Source: Baffinella frigidus (Eukaryota; Cryptophyceae; Cryptomonadales; Baffinellaceae). From it: a stretch of 18,364 nucleotides of DNA. Position 1 is the first letter of the stretch, and the number at the start of each line of letters is the position of its first letter. The DNA lies in contig MU646368.1 of the NCBI GenBank assembly GCA_026770585.1, forward strand, positions 149,523-167,886. The letters run 5' to 3'. The position numbers and the translations under genes were made by a program. Shown one piece after another: positions 6,057-11,701 of this stretch. The notes under the pieces are model-generated. The model was not told the origin of the DNA. It saw nothing but the letters and a program-made list of their open reading frames with translations, and did no database searches.

Positions 6057-6272
6057 ATGACAGACTCGCGGCGCGAGAACCGGAGGAGTCTTTCCCGGGG
6101 AAACCTATTTTTCTTTAGCTTGATGGCAAGGAAAATTACTACACAATTCGTTCTTATTAGTGATATTAAAGCATTTATGTTGTAATTTTCCTTGCCATCA
6201 AACTAAAGAAAAATAGGTTTCCCCGGATAAAGTCTTTCCCGAGGGACGCCGATGCGGTCAGCAGGCGCGTTT
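6056..6272 (-). pseudogene. VDALL exon copy split by a TIR element
   Basis: The 5' part LLTASASLGKD (6236-6272) and the 3' part with SRRESVIS-like coding (6056-6086) match exon 5274-5367. They are separated by the element at 6092-6230. Even after removal of the element and one target duplication, seven bases are missing (the GVWL region), so the frame is broken. The AG/GTGGA start is also lost. Confidence 0.6.
6092..6230. mobile_element. TIR element, TTATCCGGGGAAACC family, copy 1
   Basis: Long TIRs (ggggaaacctatttttcttt..gatggcaaggaaaattac) of about 55 bp on each side leave a short interior. The 5-bp duplication agtct flanks it (6087-6091, 6231-6235). It interrupts an exon whose uninterrupted paralog is at 5274-5367. 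A second copy is at 13995-14134. No ORF. Confidence 0.85.
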
Positions 6273-6284
6273 TGTGCTACTTCG

Positions 6285-6600
6285 CGTGTGGGATGTGCTA
6301 GTTGAGCCCGCCAGCGCGTTTTGTGCTATTTAAGTGTGGAATGTGCTAGTTTAGTCCACCTGCGCGGTTTGTGCTGTTCTAAGTGTGGAATGTGCTAGTG
6401 TAGCCTCGACAGCGCTTTACCATAGCAAACGCAACGCCCGCAAGATGGCCAAAAGGTGTTGCGCGGGGAGAGTGAATCGAAGAAAGAAACAAGGAGGGGG
6501 ATGAATCGGAGCGAGGCATCATACACCCGTAAAAGTGAGCTACGCTCAGAAATGGTTCCAAGCCCCACGCAAATCTGAGACGAAATCCATGAAGGGCAGC
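6285..6600. repeat. Spacer with GTGTGGAATGTGCTAG repeats and GLGTISE block
   Basis: The motif gtgtggaatgtgctag occurs at 6333, 6380 and, diverged, at 6286. Bases 6377-6452 duplicate 5388-5460. On the gene strand 6530-6590 reads CVGLGTISERSSLLRV; a diverged copy at 7190-7245 reads DVGLGAISEPQSLLRV in the same frame, so a weak exon is possible, but no splice sites were settled. Confidence 0.5.
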
Positions 6601-6609
6601 AAAAACCAC

Positions 6610-6877
6610 CTGGGCCTTCCACTCGAGGCTAGAAGTGTGACTATTTTAAAACGGTCATTCTTTTACAAGTGAAGAGAAAAAAACAATATGTAGTGATTTT
6701 CACACAAATAGGGGCGTGTGGTCACGTATCTCAAGTCATAACTTGAGATACGTGACCAAGCACGCCCGTGACTGGTACTAAATTTAACAACCCCACATTT
6801 AAAATACTCCCTCTTCCAGCCTCGAGTGGTTGCTCAAGCGTTCCAAGAAGGCACTCCCCGCCATAATGCACATCGCC
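6610..6877 (-). CDS. MAGS..SKAQ exon copy split by TIR element
   Basis: The 5' part MAGSAFLERLSN (6830-6877) and the 3' part AAGGCCCAG before donor GTGGTT (6610-6618) match the end of exon 7302-7421 (MAGSTLLSRWSKAQ). The element at 6619-6829 lies between them. Deleting the element and one of the two AA dinucleotides gives CGC TTG AGC AAG GCC CAG, or RLSKAQ, in frame. The start of the exon is not preserved. Confidence 0.55.
6619..6829. mobile_element. 211-bp TIR element, CCACTCGAGGCT ends
   Basis: ccactcgaggct is mirrored by agcctcgagtgg, flanked by tt on both sides (6617-6618, 6830-6831). Nested inside is a near-perfect hairpin at 6710-6768 (gtggtcacgtatctcaagt and its complement). On the gene strand it neither starts with GT nor ends with AG, so splicing would need non-canonical sites. 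No ORF. Confidence 0.75.
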
Positions 6878-6931
6878 GTTTTGGGTGCTATCTTAACTGA
6901 GATCAAATCCAGTGAGGGCCGCGAAGAGAAC

Positions 6932-6950
6932 CTGGGCTTTCCGCTACCGA
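6932..6950 (-). pseudogene. RKAQ exon-end remnant
   Basis: GGAAAGCCCAG before GTTCTC matches the 3' end of the GDTLTLTF exon family. Only this end is preserved. Confidence 0.35.
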
Positions 6951-7017
6951 GCGAGGACGGGACACAATTTTAAAAACTTTAAACTGAATCCTGAAGGAAA
7001 TGCACTTTGAAAATGAA

Positions 7018-7047
7018 AAGCCAGGACCGGAATCCCGGTCCTGGCTG
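7018..7047. repeat. Perfect hairpin AGCCAGGACCGG
   Basis: agccaggaccgg and ccggtcctggct are separated by aatc. It lies upstream of the MAGSTLL copy and may be the remains of a small inverted-repeat insertion. Confidence 0.8.
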
Positions 7048-7073
7048 TCTTATATGTGCCGAGTTGGCTCGAA

Positions 7074-7156
7074 AGCGGACTCCAGCGGGAGAGGAGGGTG
7101 CTCCCCGCCATGTCGGTGTCGTGCGAGAACGTCAGCGTGAGCGTGTCGCCGTCCAT
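7074..7156 (-). CDS. Exon copy, DGDTLTLTFSHDTDMAGS, 5' truncated
   Basis: MDGDTLTLTFSHDTDMAGST then LLSRWS is identical to part of 7302-7421. The first 12 codons (VDDPRDLDTTFG) are replaced, and an AG/ATGGAC junction precedes it. The KAQ/GT end is absent. Probably a recombinant partial duplicate. Confidence 0.45.
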
Positions 7157-7301
7157 CTAACGGACTTCCGGTACAAACCCAGGCATTTTAAACCCGTAAA
7201 AGTGACTGAGGCTCAGAAATGGCGCCAAGTCCCACATCTGAGATGAAGTAAATATATTGATAAAATCTATTCAGTAGATAAAATCTATTGCGAAAGGACA
7301 C

Positions 7302-7421
7302 CTGGGCTTTGCTCCAGCGGGAGAGGAGGGTGCTCCCCGCCATGTCGGTGTCGTGCGAGAACGTCAGCGTGAGCGTGTCGCCGTCCCCGAAGGTCGTGTC
7401 CAGGTCGCGCGGGTCGTCCAC
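7302..7421 (-). CDS. Exon, FGDGDTLTLTFSHDTDMAG (repeat unit, 1st half)
   Basis: GGCTAG precedes GTGGACGAC, and GCCCAG is followed by GTGTCC. It is exactly 40 codons, phase 0 at both ends: VDDPRDLDTTFGDGDTLTLT, FSHDTDMAGSTLLSRWSKAQ. The motif D(x)nGDTLTLTF, followed by a VDALL exon, matches the first beta strands of a repeat domain I recall from giant algal proteins. Preceded in the chain by ...SNIAIVRLE (8916) and followed by VDALLTASASLG (5274). Four partial or decayed copies lie nearby (6610, 7074, 7563, 7768). Confidence 0.7.
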
Positions 7422-7562
7422 CTAGCCACGCTCCACGGCAGGTCGTTACTGGGAATTTCAGGACGCAACGGTTCGTTTCGTGGTACTAAATGGTGCGTAG
7501 CCACATATCGACACGCAACTCCTCGTCCTTTCCACGTCCAATCCGAATACAAAATTTTGAGG

Positions 7563-7616
7563 CGTGAGCGTGTCGCCGTCCCCGAAGGTTGTGTCCAGGT
7601 TGCGAGGGTCGTCCAC
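7563..7616 (-). CDS. Exon copy, VDDPRNLDTTFGDGDTLT, 3' truncated
   Basis: CACCTAG/GTGG junction retained (CTAG precedes GTGGACGAC). The first 17-18 codons match 7302-7421 with one residue changed (D to N), then the homology ends abruptly in CTCACG/CCTCAAAA. Partial duplicate. Confidence 0.45.
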
Positions 7617-7620
7617 CTAG

Positions 7621-7740
7621 AGAAGTCTGCCACACGGGGGGGGGGGGTTAGGGTGAAGTGTTAAGATCCCCCACCCCCCCGTGTGGCCAACTTCTCTACA
7701 CTCTCTGCAGAGAAGTTGGCCACACGGGGGGGGGGGGGTA
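7621..7740. repeat. Three alternating copies of AGAAGT-GGCCACACGG plus G-run
   Basis: agaagtctgccacacgg with a G-run (7621), then its inverse ending ccgtgtggccaacttctct (7671-7696), then the direct form again (7710-7738). Homopolymer runs of 7-12 are present and may be inaccurate. Copies one and two, and two and three, can each form hairpins. Confidence 0.8.
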
Positions 7741-7767
7741 TTTTTTTGTGTAGTGTGTGGGAACGAG

Positions 7768-7977
7768 TTTCAAAGTCATGCGAGCAGGTCAGAGTGAGCG
7801 TGGCACCGTTCCCGAAAGCAATGTCCACGAAAGCAATGTCCACGGGGGTCCTGAAAAGGACCCCCGAGACGTGGAAAATTTCACGGGGGGGGGGTCAAAA
7901 TTCACCTGTGAAATTTCGGGGGGGGCACTCTATCTACGAGACCAACTTGAACTGGGACAGAGCTAGGGGTCGTCCAC
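7768..7977 (-). pseudogene. FGNGATLTLTCSHD exon copy interrupted by insertion
   Basis: CAG precedes GTGGACGACCCC (VDDP, 7966-7977), and the remainder FGNGATLTLTCSHDFET lies at 7768-7838. The 130 bases between include hairpins gggggtcctgaaaaggaccccc and gaaatttcac..gtgaaattt, and a doubled aaagcaatgtccacg. The GDTLTLTF motif has drifted to GATLTLTC. Confidence 0.45.
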
Positions 7978-7984
7978 CTGTGGC

Positions 7985-8310
7985 CATCTATGCCTCGAAT
8001 TTTGAGACGCCCCCTTGAAAGCAAATTCTCGATTCACTTCACACGTAATTTACTACAAACATCCCAGCCGTGTGGAATGTGCTGTCTTCTACAGGACAGG
8101 GGCCATCTAAACGACCAATTAGTACCAGAAATCGAGATGAACCGATCCCGCCTCGAAGTTCGAGCTCAGACAGGACATGCTGAAGGTGTCACATTCCGTG
8201 TGTTGATTTCGTCTGGGCGAGCGTTGATGACCCTCCACGGCAGAACAGCAACCACTACCGCGAAACGACATGGCGGTTCCCTTTTGACTGCACGCCGACA
8301 ATCCACCCAC
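7985..8310. other. No recognised gene
   Basis: Open frames occur on both strands but none has a paralog or splice signals. A diverged gtgtggaatgtgctg motif lies at 8072. Confidence 0.4.
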
Positions 8311-8400
8311 AACCTCAATCCTGAACCCTGAACCCTAAACCCTAAACATTACACCCGAAACCCTCAACCTTTCAAACCCCCTAAAGCCTGAGGGGCGGTA
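8311..8400. repeat. Telomere-like array, CCCTGAA/CCCTAAA on plus
   Basis: Degenerate C-rich units on plus, one of the few arrays that is G-rich on the gene strand. It adjoins the donor of exon copy 8402-8462 (GAG/GTACCG). Confidence 0.65.
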
Positions 8401-8401
8401 C

Positions 8402-8462
8402 CTCCGAGCGCACGAAAGCGATATTCGAAGGTCCAAACGACCCCCCCCCAATCTGGCAAGCT
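8402..8462 (-). pseudogene. SFGPSNIAI exon copy 3, +1 frameshift
   Basis: AG acceptor and GTACCG donor match the other copies, but the block is 61 rather than 60 bases because the G-run has nine instead of seven G's with one neighbouring T lost. The frame is broken in the homopolymer, so this may be real decay or a sequencing error. Confidence 0.5.
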
Positions 8463-8517
8463 CTGTCTCAGTCTATTTGGGCCCACCAATTTGGTGAACC
8501 CGGGCGCTTTCCCTCCC

Positions 8518-8558
8518 AAAGTTGACAGATTAGTACCACGTGTCCAGATTGTCAACTT
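8518..8558. mobile_element. AAGTTGAC mini-element, plus orientation
   Basis: aaagttgacagattagtacc to ccagattgtcaactt, 41 bp, the same consensus as the intron at 4622-4661 but inverted relative to it. Lies between tandem SFGPSNIAI exon copies. Confidence 0.7.
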
Positions 8559-8570
8559 GAGAATTCATGT

Positions 8571-8731
8571 GCGGGGCGACTCAATTTAAACCGTGTTTTT
8601 GCTATCTTGGGATGGAGTTTTTTATATATTAAAGCTCTGTCGAAGGTAATATAGCAAAATAAGAGTGCCACCACCCTTAAGATAGCATAAAAGGCGGTTG
8701 AAATTGAGTTGAAAGGCGGTTGAAATTGAGT
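8571..8731. mobile_element. TIR element, ACTCAATTTAAACCG family, copy 2
   Basis: actcaatttaaaccg..gctatcttgggatgg is mirrored by ccacccttaagatagc..cggttgaaattgagt. The right terminal 22 bases (tgaaaggcggttgaaattgag) are duplicated in tandem. Same family as 3161-3307. Confidence 0.7.
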
Positions 8732-8747
8732 AACACTAGAAGGGTAC

Positions 8748-8807
8748 CTCCAAGCGCTCGATAGCGATATTCGACGGCCCAAACGACCCCCCCAAATCCG
8801 GCGAGCT
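8748..8807 (-). CDS. Exon copy, SSPDLGGSFGPSNIAIERLE
   Basis: GATAG precedes AGCTCG, and TTGGAG is followed by GTACCC. Exactly 20 codons, phase 0 at both ends, with one or two residue changes from the 3' part of exon 8916-9009. It lacks that exon's NFPAQCQFG start. It could be an alternative exon. Confidence 0.55.
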
Positions 8808-8863
8808 CTATCTCAGTCTATTTAGGCCCACCAATCTGGTAAACCCGGGCGCTTTCCCGCTCT

Positions 8864-8905
8864 AAAGTTGACGGATTAGTACCATGGATCCAGATTGTCA
8901 AGTTG
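8864..8905. mobile_element. AAGTTGAC mini-element in intron
   Basis: aaagttgacggattagtacc to ccagattgtcaagtt. It begins ten bases downstream of the donor GTACCA of exon 8916-9009. The duplicated exon segments at 8402 and 8748 carry the same element at the same relative position (8518), so it was copied with them. Confidence 0.7.
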
Positions 8906-8915
8906 AGAATGGTAC

Positions 8916-9009
8916 CTCCAAGCGCACGATGGCGATGTTTGACGGCCCAAATGACCCCCCCAAATTCGGTGAGCTCGGTGACCCGAACTGGCACTGCGCT
9001 GGGAAGTTC
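8916..9009 (-). CDS. Exon, SPNLGGSFGPSNIAIVRLE
   Basis: GAACAG precedes GAACTTCCC; TTGGAG is followed by GTACCA. One base plus 31 codons: NFPAQCQFGSPS, SPNLGGSFGPSNIAIVRLE. The single G completes AGG (Arg) with the AG left by exon 9331-9419, giving VNLR/NFPAQC. The phase-0 end joins VDDPRDLD of 7302-7421. This is the linker and first strand of the repeat unit. Two tandem copies follow (8748, 8402). Confidence 0.65.
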
Positions 9010-9330
9010 CTGTTCAAGGTTTGGGGTTGAGGGTTTAGGGTTTAGGGTTTAGGGTTTAGAGTTTAGGGTTTGGGGTGTAGGGTTTAGGGTTTAGGGTTTA
9101 GGGTTTAGGGTTTAGGGTTTAGGGTTGGGGTTTAGGGTTTGGGGTTTAGGGCTTAGTGTTTGGGATTTGGGGTGTAGGGTTTAGGGTTTAGGGTTTAGGG
9201 TGTAGGGTTTAGGGTTTAGGGTTTCAAGATGAAGAGCTCATGTAGGGTTTAGGGTTTAGGGTTTAGAGTTTAGAGTTCAGAGTTTAGGGATTAGGGTTTA
9301 GGGCTTAGGGTTTAGGGTTTTGGGTAGTTC
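9010..9330 (-). repeat. Intron made of telomere-like TTTAGGG array, GA-AG ends
   Basis: Almost all of this 321-base interval is TTTAGGG repeats with a few TTTGGGG and TGTAGGG units. On the gene strand it starts GAACTACCC and ends TTGAACAG. The direct repeat AGGAACT straddles both ends. Reading from TTAAG into GAACTTCCC restores an open frame (VNLRNFP). GA-AG introns are known from dinoflagellates. Confidence 0.7.
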
Positions 9331-9419
9331 CTTAAGTTGACGCCCGGGCGGATGTGTGCGGTGAGGGTCCCGAGAGAGGGGGTGAGCGCTGGGTCCGCTG
9401 TTTTTTTGTAGGGGTACAC
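9331..9419 (-). CDS. Exon, LGTLTAHIRPGVNLRN segment
   Basis: AAACCAG precedes GTGTACCCC. It has 29 codons plus two bases: VYPYKKTADPALTPS, LGTLTAHIRPGVNL. P-x-LGTLT-x-x-I-x-P-x-x-N-LRN is the typical closing strand of the repeat unit. It starts in phase 0, matching exon 10144-10263 (ISAND), and ends before a GA dinucleotide that acts as donor if the frame is to continue. A partial copy is at 9522-9563. Confidence 0.65.
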
Positions 9420-9660
9420 CTGGTTTGGGATGTGGGGTTTGGGTTGGGGTTTGGGGTTTGGAAACACGTAGCAAGATATCAGGACCTGTGTACTGTGAAA
9501 ACTCCCGCCAAATTAATTCATGGGGGTGAGCGCTGGGTCCGCTGTTTTGTTGTAGGGGTACACCTGTTGAAGGGTGTGGGGTTTATGGTTCAGGGTTTGG
9601 GGTTTATGGTTTAGTGTTAATGGTTTATGGTTTATGGTTTAGTGTTTAGGGTGTGGGTTT
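9420..9660. repeat. Tandem duplication with TTTGGGG/TTTATGG arrays
   Basis: Segments 9375-9485 and 9525-9685 are direct copies: gagcgctgggtccgctgttt, then gtaggggtacacctg, a G-rich array, and gaaacacgtagcaagatatc with its counterpart at 9661. The unit includes one exon and one intron array. Confidence 0.75.
9522..9563 (-). pseudogene. VYPYNKTADPALTP exon copy, truncated
   Basis: CAACAG precedes GTGTACCCC. Fourteen codons match exon 9331-9419 with one change, then ATGAATTAA ends the frame. Confidence 0.5.
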
Positions 9661-9771
9661 TGAAAACACATAGAGAAATATCAGGATCTGTGTAGTGTAA
9701 CAAGCCCCGCCAAATTCATTTTTAAAATAAATAAACGGGGAACCAAACGAGGGGGTTGTAGAGGCGCATAC

Positions 9772-9828
9772 ATCGTTCGAAGAGAAAATGCTGATTTTGA
9801 GCGCCGCCCGCGTGACCCACGTGCCCGA
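9772..9828 (-). CDS. GTWVTRAALKISIFSSND exon, 3' part
   Basis: A second copy of the 3' part of exon 10144-10263, ending at the same AACGAT/GTATGC donor. Its 5' part (CPDFAS, 9969-9990) lies beyond the TIR element at 9829-9967. Removing the element leaves a few bases different from the intact copy (AYT region), so the exact splice is unclear. Confidence 0.5.
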
Positions 9829-9967
9829 CCACTTAGCAGTCACCGGAGGCTTCACGGGTACAGTCCATCTAAACTATTTGTTCTAGAATCTTATCCATTT
9901 GCATTGGATTCTAACCGCAATTCCCCCGGACATCCGGGGGGAAAGGAACTGGGCCGCTGCTAAGTGG
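9829..9967. mobile_element. 139-bp TIR element, CCACTTAGCAG family, copy 2
   Basis: Ends ccacttagcag and ctgctaagtgg, interior hairpin cccccggacatccgggggg. Aligns end to end with the reverse complement of 422-560 and has the same length. It interrupts an exon (flanks gtgcccg and ggacgcgaagt) whose uninterrupted copy is at 10180-10220. Confidence 0.8.
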
Positions 9968-9998
9968 TGGACGCGAAGTCGGGGCAAACGTTGATAAT

Positions 9999-10095
9999 TT
10001 TGGTAAACCGTCCACTTTTGGCATTTTTTTTTTCTAGTAAACCGTCCACTTTTGGCATTGTTTTTTTTCTAGTAAACCGTCCACTTTTGGCATTG
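9999..10095. repeat. Triple 36-bp tandem repeat with T-runs
   Basis: Three units of gtaaaccgtccacttttggcatt plus T8-10 plus ctag. In an intron between two VDALL/GTWVTR exon copies. Confidence 0.85.
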
Positions 10096-10143
10096 TTTGG
10101 TTTCAAGGTCAACAGATGCGAAAACCGCCCTGAACCCGCATAC

Positions 10144-10263
10144 ATCGTTCGCAGAGATAACGCTGATCTTGAGCGCGCCCCGCGTGACCCACGTGCCCGT
10201 GTAGGCGGACGCGAAGTTGGGGCACGGCTGTCCGGAACACTCAAAGTAGAGGAGTGCGTCCAC
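10144..10263 (-). CDS. Exon, VDALLYF..YTGTWVTRGALKISVISAND
   Basis: GAATAG precedes GTGGACGCA; CGAACGAT is followed by GTATGC. Exactly 40 codons, phase 0 at both ends: VDALLYFECSGQPCPNFASA then YTGTWVTRGALKISVISAND. Same layout as VDALLTASASLGRDYSGVW at 5274-5367, with an added CxxxxC pair. It follows the DTITLHF exon (10870, phase 0) and precedes VYPYKKTADP (9419, phase 0). Confidence 0.7.
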
Positions 10264-10344
10264 CTATTCGTTTCGGTGGGAGTTAGAACGCGCTGACGGG
10301 TCCATCTAGTCGTTTCGGTTGGAGTTAGATCACGCTGATGGGGG

Positions 10345-10420
10345 CCATCTATTCTTCTCGCCTCGTCAGCAGCCGGCGAAGGTTGATGTCCAACCAGGTT
10401 TTCCTTCGTAGCCCGCTGGG
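10345..10420 (-). pseudogene. Chimeric remnant of WLDIN and AADEA exons
   Basis: SGLRRKTWLDIN matches SGLHTEIWLDIN of exon 13034-13147, while the overlapping block reads AADEARRIDG in another frame, matching AADEAGVDG of 11379-11451 including the following GC. Two exon types appear fused out of frame. Confidence 0.4.
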
Positions 10421-10460
10421 CCATAGCGATGGGTGCCCCCATGGCCAATATGGTAAGGGA

Positions 10461-10599
10461 CCACCAACCCTCACAACTTGGGCAAATCGAAAAAAGTCAA
10501 AAACACCAAACCCCCTTGGAGGCCGTCGGAATCCGACGGCCTTCAAGGGGATGTTTAGAGCCCTTTTTCCCGATTTGCCCAGACTGTGAGGGTTGGTGG
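10461..10599. mobile_element. TIR element, CCACCAACCCTCACA family, copy 2
   Basis: ccaccaaccctcacaacttg is mirrored through cagactgtgagggttggtgg. Central palindrome ggccgtcggaatccgacggcc, shared in shorter form with 2411-2582. Non-coding. Confidence 0.8.
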
Positions 10600-10603
10600 G
10601 AGG

Positions 10604-10645
10604 CATCCCGTGAGCGGGAGGTTCCGAGTTCGAATCTCGACGTGG
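10604..10645 (+). other. tRNA-like 3' half (long variable arm and T-arm)
   Basis: tcccgtgagcggga forms a variable-arm-like hairpin and is followed by gttccgagttcgaatctcga, a T-arm with TTCGAAT loop and a 4-bp stem. This looks like the 3' part of a class II tRNA (Leu or Ser). No D-arm or anticodon arm precedes it, because the TIR element at 10461-10599 abuts it, and the acceptor stem cannot be completed. It is a fragment at best. Confidence 0.35.
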
Positions 10646-10723
10646 GGGACGTGGGGGTATCCGGGTGACGCTCTTTTTGGGGGGGACATGTCTACTTTTT
10701 CGACGAGCGTACGGGGGACTTGC

Positions 10724-10738
10724 CTGGGCTTGGATTGC
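10724..10738 (-). pseudogene. QAQ exon-end remnant with GC donor
   Basis: AAGCCCAG followed by GCAAGTCCCCC copies the end of exon 10870-10955; CAG/GCAAGT is the classic GC-donor consensus. The rest of the exon is replaced by the inverted repeat at 10735-10824. Confidence 0.4.
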
Positions 10739-10824
10739 CTACGGTAGGAGCCTCCCTCCTACGACTTTTTAATATCTTTTTGTTTGAAACGTCGTAGGAG
10801 GAGGGGGGGTTCCTACCGTAGGCT
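10735..10824. repeat. Inverted repeat GCCTACGGTAGGA..
   Basis: gcctacggtaggagcctccctcctacgac is mirrored by gtcgtaggaggaggggggttcctaccgtaggc, with a 25-base AT-rich loop. About 30-bp arms. Confidence 0.75.
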
Positions 10825-10869
10825 AAGGGGCCCGCTGGCGTTAGCTTGTGGCATTGACGGGGGACGTGC

Positions 10870-10955
10870 CTGGGCTTGGGTGAGCGTCGTGGGGAGGTCC
10901 GCCTGGTTGGTCAGCTGGTTGAAGTGCAGCGTGATCGTGTCCTGACTCAGCGCCC
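10870..10955 (-). CDS. Exon, ALSQDTITLHFNQLTNQADL
   Basis: TGTGCAG precedes GGGCGCTG; AGCCCAG is followed by GCACGT, a GC donor. Two bases plus 28 codons: ALSQDTITLHFNQLTNQADL, PTTLTQAQ. DTITLxFxxxTN is equivalent to DTLTLTFSHDTD of 7302-7421, and both end in xAQ at the same place. The two leading bases join the G left by exon 11379-11451 to give DEAGVDGALSQDT. The phase-0 end meets VDALLYF at 10263. Confidence 0.65.
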
Positions 10956-10980
10956 CTGCACACACCAGGAACAAGCCCGT

Positions 10981-11036
10981 CAGCGCATGTGTTGTAAAAA
11001 GTAAAGTGAATGTGTTGTAAAAAGTAAAGTGAACTA
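10981..11036. repeat. Tandem GTGTTGTAAAAAGTAAAGTGAA
   Basis: Two identical 23-base copies (10990-11034). The following 11040-11336 contains no supported exon; a hairpin aaaatagccagatctggctatttt lies at 11252-11275. Confidence 0.75.
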
Positions 11037-11378
11037 TATATGCCCAAAATCATGGGTGGCAAAACGATCGAAGCACTTTCACTCAACGGAGGGCCTGACC
11101 TGCGTAGGCGCCGACAAACTCCAAATCCTGAGTTCAGGCCACGCAAGAGTGTAAGACTGACCTGGGAAAACAAGTCAGTTCACACGGAATTTGTATCAAC
11201 TTTCCGAAATTTCGATTTTTCTCGGCGGAGAATGTTGACTTATGAACTTTTCAAAATAGCCAGATCTGGCTATTTTTACTACACGGCACTCTGCCCTCCA
11301 CTCTTCCGTGGGGGTGAACCCTTAAAGTCAGGGTGAAACCCTAAGGTTAGGGTGTAGGGCGGTGACCGGCATACGCGC

Positions 11379-11451
11379 CGTCTACCCCAGCCTCGTCAGC
11401 AGCGGTCAGCGCGTCGATCGTCACGCACGGCTCGCCGAACTCCCCCGTGAT
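11379..11451 (-). CDS. Exon, EPCVTIDALTAADEAGVD
   Basis: CCGCAG precedes ATCACGGGG. ITGEFGEPCVTIDALTAADE, AGVD plus one base, with GC donor GACG/GCGCGT. A GT lies seven bases earlier (GGG/GTAGAC) but would break the frame to exon 10870-10955; the copies at 11570-11607 and 10345-10420 keep IDG/GC, which favours the GC site. ITGEFG is the start of the repeat unit, equivalent to LGGSFG at 8916. Confidence 0.6.
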
Positions 11452-11569
11452 CTGCGGACATGACCAGGACGCGATCAGGACGTGATATGCGAGATCGTCC
11501 ATCAAATAGAGGACGTGACCAGCACGTGGCCAGAACTAGTGTTTTGCTGGACGCTTCCGAAAGCCGTCT

Positions 11570-11607
11570 ATTCCAGCCTCGTCAGCAGCGGCCGGCGCGT
11601 CGATCGT
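11570..11607 (-). pseudogene. TIDAPAAADEAGID exon copy, truncated
   Basis: Matches the 3' part of exon 11379-11451 with the end GACG/GC kept. The ITGEFGEPC start is missing; a TTAACG junction replaces it. Confidence 0.45.
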
Positions 11608-11652
11608 TAAGCGCAGTTATCAAAGAGAAGATTCAGAGAGAGGAACACGCAC

Positions 11653-11700
11653 CGTCCCACTCTACGTCCCTGTCCCCGCGTCCCGTGACCGCATGGGGAA
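11653..11700 (-). pseudogene. SGTVRV-region exon copy with stop
   Basis: AGTGGGACG/GTGCGTGTTC duplicates the end and donor of exon 11812-11891, but the upstream codons include TAG in the homologous frame. Confidence 0.4.
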
Positions 11701-11701
11701 C

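Noticed and set aside
7353-7664. 103-codon plus ORF
   Set aside because: Antisense shadow of the duplicated GDTLTLTF exons.
8930-9335. Chromosome end
   Set aside because: TTTAGGG arrays here are degenerate, interrupted, present in both orientations and followed by exons, so they are interstitial.
9960-10448. Longest open frame (162 codons, minus)
   Set aside because: It runs through the 36-bp tandem repeat and crosses exon 10144-10263 in the wrong frame; the paralog-supported frame there is VDALLYF..GTWVTR.
10845-11173. 110-codon minus ORF
   Set aside because: It reads exon 10870-10955 in a shifted frame (GHDHAALQPADQ); the DTITLHF frame agrees with paralogous exons.
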